A DNA stretch of 64,000 nt from Halichoerus grypus. Taxonomy: Eukaryota; Chordata; Mammalia; Carnivora; Phocidae. The position numbers were made by a program, and so were the translations under genes. A model generated the notes under the pieces. That model searched no databases, was not told the DNA's origin, and was given only the letters and a program-made list of their open reading frames with translations. The DNA is taken from positions 109,524,389 to 109,588,388 of the forward strand of contig NC_135716.1 of NCBI RefSeq assembly GCF_964656455.1, written 5' to 3'. Shown here one piece after another: positions 10,492 to 21,252 of this stretch (the stretch's first letter is position 1; every line of letters starts with the position of its first letter).

Positions 10492-13400
10492 ATGGCACTA
10501 AATTCCTATCTTTCAATAGTGACCCTGAATGTTAATAGGCTAAATGCCCCAATCAAAAGACACAGGCTATCAGATTGGATTAAAAAACAAGACCCATTGA
10601 TATGCTGTCTGCAGGAGACTCATTTTAGATCCAAAGACACCCCCAGATTGAAAGTGAGGGAGTGGAAAACCATTTACCATGCTAATGGACACCAAAAGAA
10701 AGCTGGGGTGGCAATCCTTATATCAGACAAATTAGATTTTAAACCAAAGACTGTAATAAGAGATGAGGAAGGACACTATATCCTACTTAAAGGGTCTATC
10801 CAACAAGAAGATCTAACAATTGTAAATATCTATGCCCTTACATGGGAGCAGCCAATTATATAAGCCAATTAATAACAAAAGCAAAGAAACACATCGACAA
10901 CAATACAATAATAGTGGAGGACTTTAACACCCCCCTCACTGAAATGAACAGATCGTCTAAGCAAAAGATCAACAAGGAAATAAAGACTTTAAATGACACA
11001 CTGGGCCAAATGGACTTCACAGACATATTCAGAACATTCCATCCCAAAGCAACGGAATACACATTCTTCTCTAGTGCCCATGGAACATTCTCCAGAATCG
11101 ATCACATTCTAGGTCATAAATCAGGTCTCAACCGGTACCAGAAGATTGGGGTCATTCCCTGCCTATTTTCAGACCACAATGCTTTGAAACTGGAACTCAA
11201 TCACAAGAGGAAAGTTGGAAAGAACTCAAATACATGGAAGCTAAAGAGCATCGTACTAAAGAATGAATGGGTCAACCAGGAAATTAAAGAAGAATTAAAA
11301 AAATTCATGGAAAACAATGAAAATGAAAACAGAACTATTCAAAATCTTTGGGATACAGCAAAGGCAGTCCTAAGAGGAAAGTATATAGCAATACAAGCCT
11401 TTCTCAAGAAACAAGAAAGGTCTCAAGTACACCACCTAACCCTACACCTAAAGGAGCTGGAGAAAGAACAGCAAATAAAGCCTAAACCCAGCAGGAGAAG
11501 AGAAATAATAAAGATCAGAGCAGAAATCAATGAAATAGAAACTAAAAGAACAGTAGAACAGATCAACAAAACTAGGAGCTGGTTCTTTGAAAGAATTAAC
11601 AAGATTGATAACCCCCTGGCCAGACTTATCAAAAAGAAAAGAGAAATGACCCATTCAACAAAATCATGAATGAAAGAGGAGAGATCACAACCAACACCAA
11701 AGAAATACAAACAATTATAAGAACATATTATGAGCAACTCTATGCCAGCAAATTCGATAACCTGGAAGAAATGGATGCATTCCTAGAGATGTATCAACTA
11801 CCAAAACTGAACCAGGAAGAAATAGAAAACCTGAACAGACCTATAACCACTAAGGAAATTGAAGCAGTCATCAAAAATCTCCCAACAAACAAAAGCCCAG
11901 GGCCAGATGGCTTCCCAGGGGAATTCTACCAAACATTTCAAGAAGAATTAATACCTATTCTTCTGAAACTGTTCCAAAAAATAGAAATGGAAGGAAAACT
12001 TCCAAACTCGTTTTGTGAGGCCACCATTATTACCTTGATCCCAAAACCAGTCAAAGACCCCATCAAAAAGGAGAATTACAGACCAATATCCCTGATGAAC
12101 ATGGATGCAAAAATTCTCACCAAAATACTAGCCAATAGGATCCAACAGTACATTAAAAGGATTATTCACCACGACCAAGTGGGATTTATCCCTGGGCTGC
12201 AAGGTTGGTTCAACATCCGCAAATCAATCAACGTGATACAATACATTAACAAAAGAAAGAACAAGAATCATATGATCCTCTCAATAGATGCAGAAAAAGC
12301 ATTTCACAAAGTACAGCATCCTTTCTTGATCAAAACTCTTCAGAGTATAGGGATAGAGGGTACATACCTCAATATCATAAAAGCCATCTATGAAAAACCT
12401 ACAGCAAATATCATTCTCAATGGGGAAAAACTGAGAGCTTTCCCCCTAAAGTCAGGAACGCGGCAGGGATGTCCACTATCACCACTGCTATTCAACATAG
12501 TATTAGAAGTCCTAGCCACAGCAATCAGACAACAAAAAGACATCAAAGGCATCCAAATTGGCAAAGAAGAAGTCAAACTCTCACTCTTTGCAGATGATAT
12601 GATACTTTATGTGGAAAACCCAAAAGACTCCACCCCAAAACTGCTAGAACTCATACAGGAATGCAGTCAAGTGGCAGGATATAAAATCAATGCACAGAAG
12701 TCAGTGGCATTCCTATACACCAACAACAAGACAGAAGAAAGAGAAATTAAGGAGTCGATTCCATTTACAATTGCACCCAAAACCATAAGATACCTAGGAA
12801 TAAATCTAACCAAAGAGGCAAAGGATCTGTACTCAGAAAACTATAAAATACTCATGAAAGAAATTGAGGAAGACACAAAGAAATGGAAAAACGTTCCATG
12901 CTCATGGATTGGAAGAACAAATATTGTGAAGATGTCAATGCTACCTAGAGCAATCTACACATTCAATGCAATCCCCATCAAAATACCATCCACTTTTTTC
13001 AAAGAAATGGAACAAATAATCCTAAAATTTGTGTGGAACCAGAAAAGACCCTGCATAGCCAGAGGAATGTTGAAAAAGAAAAGCAAAGCTGGCGGCATCA
13101 CAATTCCGGACTTCCAGCTCTATTACAAAGCTGTCATCATCAAGACAGTATGGTACTGGCACAAAAACAGACACATAGATCAATGGAAAAGAATAGAGAG
13201 CCCAGAAATGGACCCTCAACTCTGTGGTCAACTAATCTTCGACAAAGCAGGAAAGAATGTCCAATGGAAAAAAAGACAGTCTCTTCAACAAATGGTGTTG
13301 GGAAAATTGGATAGCCACATGCAGAAGAATGAAACTGGACCATTTCCTTACACCACACACAAAAATAGACTCCAAATGGTTGAAAGACCTAAATGTGAGA

Positions 13401-14387
13401 CAGCAGTCCATCAAAATCCTAAAGGAGAACACAGGCAGCAACCTCTTCGACCTCAGCCGCAGCAACTTCTTCCTAGAAACATCGCCAAAGGCAAGGGAAG
13501 CAAGGGCAAAAATGAACTATTGGGACTTCATCAAGATAAAAAGCTTTTGCAAAGCAAAGGAAACAGTCAACAAAACCAAAAGACAACCAACAGAATGGGA
13601 GAAGATATTTGCAAATGACATATCAGATAAAGGGCTAGTATCCAAAATCTATAAAGAACTTATCAAACTCAACACCCAAAGAACAAAGAATCCAATCAAG
13701 AAATGGGCAGAAGACATGAACAGACATTTTTCCAAAGAAGACATCCAAATGGCCAACAGACACATGTAAAAGTGCTCAACATCGCTCGGCATCAGGGAAA
13801 TCCAAATCAAAACCTCAATGAGATACCACCTCACATCAGTCAGAATGGCTAAAATTAACAAGTCAGGAAACGACAGATGTTGGCGGGGATGTGGAGAAAG
13901 GGGAACCCTCCTACACTGTTGGTGGGAATGCAAGCTGGTGCAGCCACTCTGGAAAACAGTATGGGGGTTCCTCAAAAAGTTGAAAATAGAGCTACCATAT
14001 GATCCAGCAATTGCACTACTGGGTATTTACCCCAAAGATACAAAAGTAGGGATCCGAAAGGGTACGTGCACCCTGATGTTTATAGCAGCAATGTCCACAA
14101 TAGCCAAACTGTGGAAAGAGCCAAGATGTCCATCGAGAGATGAATGGATAAAGAAGAGGTGGTATATATATACGATGGACTATTATGCAGCCATCAAAAG
14201 GAATGAGATCTTGCCATTTGCAACGACGTGGATGGAACTGGAGGGTGTTATGCTGAGCGAAATATGTCAAACAGAGAAAGACATGTATCATATGACCTCA
14301 CTGATAGGAGGAATTCTTAATTTCAGGAAACAAACTGAGGGTTGCTGGAGTGGGGGGTGGGGTTGGAGGGATGGGGTGACTGGGTGA
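10492..14387 (+). pseudogene. L1 ORF2 (endonuclease-reverse transcriptase), multiply broken
   Basis: ORF2p nicks target DNA and reverse-transcribes the L1 RNA. It starts at 10492 (MALNSYLSIVTLNVN). The endonuclease shows [15 protein letters not shown] and FSDHNALK. The reverse transcriptase shows [22 protein letters not shown], the [14 protein letters not shown] block and the catalytic FADDMILY. The C-terminus carries a cysteine cluster ([18 protein letters not shown]). Breaks: a 1-base loss near 10838, a frame change near 11655, an extra A in an A run near 13270, and a nonsense TAA at 13767-13769. The usual NVNGLN near the EN active site reads NVNRLN. With these lesions the copy cannot encode a full protein. 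Confidence 0.93.
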
Positions 14388-14772
14388 TAGACACTGGGGA
14401 GGTATGTGCTCTGGTAAGCGCTGTGAATTGTGCAAGACTGTTGAATCTCAGATCTGTACCTCTGAAACAAATAATGCAATATATGTTAAGAAAAAAAAAA
14501 GAAGAAGAAGATAGCAGGAGGGGAAGAATGAAGGGGGGGAAATCGGAGGGGGAGACGAACCATGAGAGACGATGGACTCTGAAAAACAAACTGAGGGTTC
14601 TAGAGGGGAGGGGGTGGGAGGATGGGTTAGCCTGGTGATGGGTATTGAGGAGGGCACGTTCTGCATGGAGCACTGGGTGTTATGCACAAACAATGAATCA
14701 TGGAACACTACATCTAAAACTAATGATGTAATGTATGGGGATTAACATAACAATAAAAAATTTTTAAAAAAA
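14388..14772 (+). other. L1 3' UTR and first poly-A tail
   Basis: The sequence contains a purine/G-rich tract (about 14337-14380), an A run with a GAA microsatellite (14488-14510), a second G-rich tract (about 14517-14556) and the carnivore L1 end 'gagcactgggtgttatgcac'. A polyadenylation hexamer (about 14751-14756) and an A/T-rich tail follow. G-rich tracts in L1 3' UTRs are known to form quadruplexes. Confidence 0.85.
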
Positions 14773-14823
14773 GTAATGGAATAAACACATAGTGAATTTT
14801 TAAATTCACTTTAAAAAAAAAAA
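14773..14823 (+). other. Probable L1 3' transduction with second poly-A tail
   Basis: After the L1's own A tail there are about 39 bp of non-L1 sequence beginning gtaatggaataaacac, which contains an AATAAA at 14780-14785. A run of 11-12 A follows (14812-14823) and then the target-site sequence actatgcaatgg. This is the layout of a transcript that read past the L1 signal and was polyadenylated downstream. Confidence 0.6.
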
Positions 14824-15869
14824 CTATGCAATGGACATCTTAATTTCTGGTTTTTGGATAATTTCTTAAGGATAAATTTCCAGAAATGGGATCACGAAGT
14901 CAAAAAGGACAAGTGTATGCATTTCTGTGTGTTTATGTTCGCAAGAGATTTCTTGGATCATTTTTCCAAAATACCTTCTTCTTATGAATATATGATAATT
15001 TGAAAACCATCTATTTCTTATATTTCCCTTGAAATCTTTAAAAATGCTATTTGCCCTGCAGTTTACAACACAGAATTTATAACTCCCCTGGGAAAATACA
15101 CTGTAATACTATCTTCTTGGGTTTTGGCATTTCTTTTGGCCTAGGAAAAGGACGACAGTTTTTTATCTCATGATATACAAATGAATCCTTTCCTACGCCC
15201 ACTCAAAAACATTGTAAGGAAACCAATTTGGAGTCTATTATAATAACCCAACTCCCAGTGATGCAGGTCTTAATCAGAGTAAGTGACAGAGGAGATGGAG
15301 AATAAAGGGGTAGAACTAATTTAATAAACTCCCTCTTCACCAAAGCCAACTAGAGAGCAAAGTTTGGTTCTCAAAGACAAAGGCTGGGTACCTACCTCCC
15401 CCAATGGGGTACCCTGCTTGCCTCACAGGGGATAATTCTCAGATGTCAGATGAATTCCCTGCAGAAAAGCCTTAACAGTATTCCACAAAGAACTTCTGGT
15501 TCCTGACTTAGATGGAATGCACGTGAATTTTGCTTTTAAAACCCCAAACTGGTTGTTGCAGAAAGCTGACCTCAGTGTGAGGGCTTCAGTCTTGAGTAGG
15601 GTTGTGAAAACTCATTTGCTCATTACTTAACTAAGCATCTTCAATCATCTAAGATTCTAAGAGCCCTGATGACCAACCAATTCATTATCCTGAAAATACA
15701 TTTGTCGGGTACATGGATAAAGACTAGCATCATCATTCTTTTATAGACTGGAAACCAGGATCAAGGGCATTTCTCCAGATTCCCTGGTAAATCAGAAACT
15801 TCCCCCCCCCCCCCTTTAACTTTCTGGACATTACACTATCAATTTTCATTGGGACAAAATGCTATTTAA

Positions 15870-16090
15870 AAGTGTGGTGGGTAAGGTAAGCACAGTCTCT
15901 GGGTTCAAATCCCAGTTCTACCACCACCTGGCTGTCAGTCTTGGGCAAATGATTTAACCTCTCTCCGACTTCAATTTCCTCATCTATAAAGTGAGTTACG
16001 GCACCTACTGCAAGGGGGCGTTGGGAGGATTAAAGAACATACTCCCTATAAAGCAGTTAGCAAAGTGCCAGGCATGCAGAAAGCCTGTAG
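15870..16090 (+). repeat. MIR
   Basis: This is one of the better-preserved MIR copies. The successive motifs gggttcaaatcccagttcta, cttgggcaaatgatttaacc, tttcctcatctataaagtga, gggaggattaaag and aagtgccaggcatgcagaaa are in consensus order. Confidence 0.85.
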
Positions 16091-18189
16091 TCAAGGGGAG
16101 CTATTCTCATCCAGATGTCAGCAAGGATGACCTCATTTACAGCTGGGAAATACAGGCCACTCTTCAGCACTGAGGAGGTGTGGAAAGGACCCACGGTTTC
16201 TTTATCCCTAGGCTTTGATCCCTTGTGCTCTCAGGGATCCAGGAAGGGCAGGACTTGCTTCCCAGACCACATTCTGGGGCCCAGCACGGGGGCGGGGCGG
16301 GGGGTGCTTTCTCGGCAGCAGCTCAACCACATGCTGCTCAGTGGCTTTCTTTGCGTTCAGGCTCTGTCCCCAGCCAACCACCCACTCCCCACCTTTAAAC
16401 TGGGGTTCTTAGGGTACTTCCCAATTTATACTGGGGAATACAGGTTTTGCGGGGCCTTCCTTTTCCTGCCGATCACTGCCTTGTGGTCAATGTAGTGCTA
16501 CTGTTTATAAGCAATAAAAATAGATTTTGCTTCTTGGCTAAAATGATCAAAGGTTAAAAAGGTAATTTCTTGCACATGTGTTGACTCCGCAGATTTTTGG
16601 GGGCCTATAACCATTTATCTTTTCTTTAATGTATCATGCCCACTGAAAGAGGGCATTAAAACCACTCTGACGGGGAAATTATAGATGCCTTCCTGCAGTT
16701 ACTACACCACTAGTATTTTACCACAAGGTTCAACCCTGAGTGCAACAGAGAGACCTAGAATTAATGTCTGAATGAATAGCTGGAGGAGGGAAGCATCACT
16801 CGAGACATGATATGGATTGAAAATTTCTGTAGTTTCAGCATTAGTTAATTTAGACTTATTCTCAATAGAAGCTGCTTCCTTGTCAAGCAGCTGGAAGATG
16901 GATTACCCTAAATGTTCAGTGTGGTAAATCCTTGCTTGGAGCATTTAATATTTGCCTGGGCTGACAGAACTCGGTGGACATGCTAAGCTAATTTGCAGAC
17001 CCTAACAATATGTGGAAAGGATTGGATATAATACAGATTAGGTCACATGTTTTGTTGGTTGTGAAAGTTAATCAGGAGATCCTGAAGGCTAATTTTTAAG
17101 CAAGAAAAGAGAGTCGTTTCAGCCTCCTAATTTATTACCAGACAACATTCAGTGTGCATGTCTCTTTAGAGTCCCCGAACAAGTGGCTATTTCTGTGTCT
17201 TGAAACTGAATGGAAAACAAAGATTCCCAACTCAACAACGGTAGCACCTTAACATTTTATCTCCATTCTCATTCCCTTGCCTGGGGTTAAAGACTCCCTC
17301 CAGGCGTGGTTTGATTAGTTTTCAAACTCTCATGGACTGTCACAAGCACGGGGTGGGGGTGGGGGGCGAGGGCACAAACGAGGAAGGGCCTGCATGACAG
17401 TGAGGACTGCTGAACAGTGAACTGTAGCTCAAGCACAAATGTGAAAGCAACATGGAGAAGCAGAGGCTGGGGGTGAAGGGGAGGAAGGAGCATGGGGGAG
17501 GGGAGCAGTGAGGAAGACTTCAGAGAAGTGGCAGGGAATTGGGGTGGGTGGGTGCCGAGGCTGGGCCAAGGCAGCAGCAGGGGGCAGTGGATGAGACTGA
17601 AGGGCCCCAGGAGGAGTGTGGTGGGAAATGGGTCCGGAGGAGCTGTGAACCAGACCTCGGTGGGGCTGAAACGCCCTGCTGTGGAGCAAGGAGAGAGACC
17701 GGAAGTTTCAGGATTCCTGTCATTTTCAGCCTGTGCTTCTGGGAGCTCTCCTAGGGCAGATCTCCCCTCATCACTATCTCCTGTTTAACCACAAAGCCCT
17801 GTACCTCTTCTCACCTACTCCTTTGGGGAGGCCCAAACACCTCCATAGTGCCTAGGGGGCTCTGCTGAAGTTATGCATACATGCGGTGCAATCAGTACCA
17901 TCCATGGGCACGGTGGTACCATTAGCAGTCATAAGCCAGGGGCCAGGCCCCAAGAAAGTGAGCCTTTCTCCAGGGAGAAAATAAAGAGTATTAGGAATTG
18001 TAATATTTGTAGTCCCCTTTCCAGGTACTCTGCTCCCCTCCACCCCGCTTCAAGACATGCCTTAGCGATATGTCCCAGATGGTTCACCATAGTCCTGACA
18101 GTAGCTTCTTAATTTGTTTCTGTGGCCTTTCTCTTTTCTCTTTCTTTTCTTTTTTTCCCGTTGGTAGGCAAGTGTGAAGCTTCTGCGTG

Positions 18190-18410
18190 TAAGGCAATGA
18201 TAATAAAGAGTAATGGCAAGCATTCATGGAGTGCACACTATGCGCCATGCCCTACTCATATTCTACATTCCCCTGAATGCATGAACTCATTTAATCCTCT
18301 GCAAACCCCAACTGGATGAGAAGGCTGTTGAGAAAGCGCAATCACAGAGAGGTCAGTCAGGTCACACGCCCCCAGGTGCACACATGCAACCCATGTTGCA
18401 TCACTTACAA
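18190..18410 (+). repeat. MIR-family fragment
   Basis: Motifs 'ttcatggagtgcacactatg', 'ctcatttaatcctctgcaaa', 'atgagaaggctgttgagaaa' and 'gaggtcagtcaggtcacac' are in the order of the reverse-complement form of MIR/MIR3. It is diverged. Confidence 0.6.
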
Positions 18411-19689
18411 GAAGTAGTTCTCTGACTCATTCAGGCCCATCTGCAGGAAAACATTTACTTTGAGCTGTACTTTGTGCTTTTCCTTCTAAAAGGTTCAAAA
18501 TAATAAAGTGGTGCTCTCAAGAGATGTATCATTAAAAATGGCTAAGGATGTGGCAGGGTGGCCCAGTGGAGAGGGGCTGGGTTCCAAGCACATTGCCTCC
18601 GACGACTGGCGACGTGACCTCCACTTGTAAAAGGTGTCTGCTTGCTCTAAAGTTCTGCACTAAAGATGCTTTATGCTTGCCCTCTACTTTGCAGTGGCCC
18701 AGGCACCCTCCTTTTATCATGTTATATAATCTTACCCGTTTCTTATCACAATTCAGTGAAATAATCACTGTGGGTATTATTATTCCCATTTCACAGAAAA
18801 TTCTAATCACTGAAGAAAAAGGAAAGGGATTTAAGTATACTTTTAAGTAACAGACCAGCTGGATTACCTCCGTAATTTACTTTGAGAGTTGTCCAAGAAT
18901 GTTAATCGCACCTTTGACACAGAAAAAACATTTCTGTTCCTCAAGTCAAAACTGAAGCCCGCACAGTTCAGCCCTGTGTCCTTCATCAGCTAAGGGCAGT
19001 CGTTTGTCCTTGCACTAAACTGAAGTGGTTCCTTCTTTTGGTGGAGGAACTGTGAACCTGAGGTTCTATTGATTCTTCAAAAAGGTAAACAGTTTCCCTC
19101 CGTATAGGCAGGAAGGCATGTGCCAAAAACCATGCCATGAATAACAAGCTTTATTTCTGGAATGCTTCCTAATAAAGTCCTGATATTTATTAACTCAAAA
19201 ATACAACAAGAACTACTAAAACAAACTTGAGAAACTGGATGATGAATAAGTAACCCTGGTATTCATACTTCCCTCAAAACTAAGAGAAATATAGTGAAAT
19301 CTGAGCCCAGATACATCCCCATACATCCGAGCGTCCTTCCTTGGGATTACAGTAAAAACTGCAGGAACCGCCCCAAGCCAGTTTCTTCCTGAACTCTGTT
19401 TTTATCACAAACACATGCCCAGTGAGGCATATACAAACAGCCTCTGGGACTTCCAGGGCCTTGCATTCACCCTTCAGAGCTGTTCAGGAGTTCACTAGTC
19501 ACTAGTTGCAGAAGCCCAACGCGATGGTGAGCAGGGGCATGTGCCCGTCCCCTCCAGGGGTGGGGCCAGGTAGGAGGTGGAGGGAAGAAGGAACGTGCCT
19601 TTGATGAGACCCGCTGCTGCCTGTAAAGCCAGGGCACAGTGCTGTCTTGTTTACTTTTTTTACATTTATTTGCTTCCCCCCCCCCCAAT

Positions 19690-19945
19690 TTTTATTTAAA
19701 TTCTAGTTACTTAACATGTAGTGTGTAATATTGGTTTCAAGAGTAGAATTTAGTGATTCATCACATATATATAACACCCAGTGCTCATCACAACAAGTGC
19801 CCTCCTTAATACCCATCCCCCATCTAGCCCATCCCCCACTCACCTCCCCTCCATCAACCCTTGGTTTGTTCTCCATAGTTAAGAGTCTCCTATGGTTTGC
19901 TTCCCTTTTTTTCCCCCCTTCTTGCTCATTTTTAGAATAATGGCT
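19690..19945 (-). mobile_element. 5'-truncated carnivore L1 3' end
   Basis: Read on the minus strand, this is the last about 250 bp of a carnivore L1 (plus-strand motifs tagtgtgtaatattggtttc, cacccagtgctcatcacaac and ttggtttgttctccatagtt). Such dead-on-arrival fragments are common. There is no ORF. Confidence 0.75.
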
Positions 19946-20145
19946 TTATTATTTTTATGTCCACTACAAGAAAATCAAGCAACATAGAAAGAAACAAAGA
20001 AGCAAGGAAATCATTCTGATGCCACTCCTAAGAAATAATCATTGCTAACATCATGTGGACCATACTCCAGCATTTCTCTGCAAATATAGCAGACAGAAGG
20101 AAGACTGGATGGACAAGCATAAGTTATAAAATGAAACATACTCTA

Positions 20146-20270
20146 TATTTTATTTTATTTATTTATTTTTAAAGATTTTAAAGTAATCTCTACACCCAAT
20201 GTGGGGCTCGAACTCACAACCTTGAGATCAAGGGTTACATGTTCCACCAACTGAGCCAGCCATGCATCCC
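20146..20270 (-). mobile_element. CAN-SINE (short type, minus)
   Basis: The reverse-complement form has an A-rich tail as tttatttatttttaaagatt, then 'taatctctacacccaatgtg', the complement of the B box (gggctcgaactcacaac) and the head as 'ccaactgagccagcca'. Confidence 0.8.
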
Positions 20271-21060
20271 TCTCTATGTTATTTTAAATAAAAATACTAA
20301 TGTTAATTTGACTTCAACAGAAGAAAAATGAAACTAAACTGAAAGTGAAGGAATATTTAAATTTCAGGCAAATCTATCTTCACAAACTAGCCTTCGATTT
20401 CTAAAAAAAATCTTTCTAAAATCATTATTAAAAATGTTAGGAGATTACTTACTTTTTTAAACACTGTGTCTTAAATTAGGCAGCATAGGTGGTGAACGAT
20501 GAGGCGGATGACCCCCGGGAATGACCATATACAAGAGCATTCTTTCAAGTTTAGAAGTAGCTGTTTTGCTTAATTCACAGAAACAAACACAGAAAGGCAA
20601 GCAAAATGAGGAGACAGAGGAATATGCTCCAAATGAAAGAAAAAGACAAAACCTCAGAAAAAGAACTAAATGAAATGGAGATAAGCAATCTACCCGATAA
20701 ACAGTTCAAAGTAATGGTCATAGAGATGCTCACCAGCCTGGAAAGAAGAGTAGAAGAACTCAGTAAAAACTTCAACAAAGAGATGGAAAATATAAAAAAG
20801 AACCCATCAGAGTTGAAGAATAAAATAACTGAAGCAAAAAACACACTAGAGGGTATTAACAGTAGACTAGAAGATGCATAAAGAATGGTCAGTGATCTGG
20901 AAAACAGGGTAGTGGAAAGCACCCAAGCTGAACAGCAAAAAGAAAAAAGAATTTAAAAAATGAGAATAGGTTGAGGGGTCTCCCAGATACTATCAAGTAA
21001 ACAAACATTATAGGGGTCCCATAAGGAGAAGAGAGAGAGAAAGGGGCAAAAAACTTATTT

Positions 21061-21252
21061 GAGGGGTGCCTGGGTGGCTCAGTCAATTAAGTGTCTGACT
21101 CTTGATTTCAGCTCAGGTCATGATCTCAGGGTTGTGAGATTGAGCCCCATGTTGGGCTCCAGTGTGGAACCTGCTTAAGATTCTCTTTCTCCTTTTCCCT
21201 CTACCCCTCCAGTCCCCCTAAAACAAAACAAAGCAACAGCAAAACAACAACA
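21061..21252 (+). mobile_element. CAN-SINE inside the old L1 ORF1
   Basis: The head gaggggtgcctgggtggctc, the motif gctcaggtcatgatctcagg, a CT-rich body and an A-rich tail (aaaacaaaacaaagcaacagc) are present. An imperfect target duplication (aaacttatttga / aaatttacttga) brackets it. It separates the two ORF1 remnants of the host L1. Confidence 0.85.

Larger units (their letters stand above)
7666..14823 (+). mobile_element. Near-full-length carnivore L1 (LINE-1) retrotransposon, inactivated
   Basis: The element has all L1 parts in order. There is a GC-rich 5' UTR beginning with the typical gagggagcaagatggcggag (about 7669), then ORF1 (9514), ORF2 (10492), a G-rich 3' UTR (from 14388), and a poly-A signal with A tail at about 14751-14772. 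A further 39 bp and a second A run end at 14823. Short target duplications (aacta) flank it. It lies antisense to SLC44A3 in an intron. Its ORFs are only lightly damaged (a few frameshifts and one nonsense codon in ORF2), so it is much younger than the other L1 copies here, but it cannot be autonomous. Confidence 0.95.
14824..19685 (-). other. SLC44A3: SLC44A3 intron, mostly old sequence
   Basis: This stretch holds MIR fragments (15870-16090, 18190-18410, about 18700-18840), a C13 homopolymer at 15805-15817 and a GA/GGGT-rich tract at 17340-17700. I see no exon. The ORFs at 16115-16495 and 17429-17788 lie in low-complexity or repeat DNA and lack recognisable domains. Confidence 0.7.
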
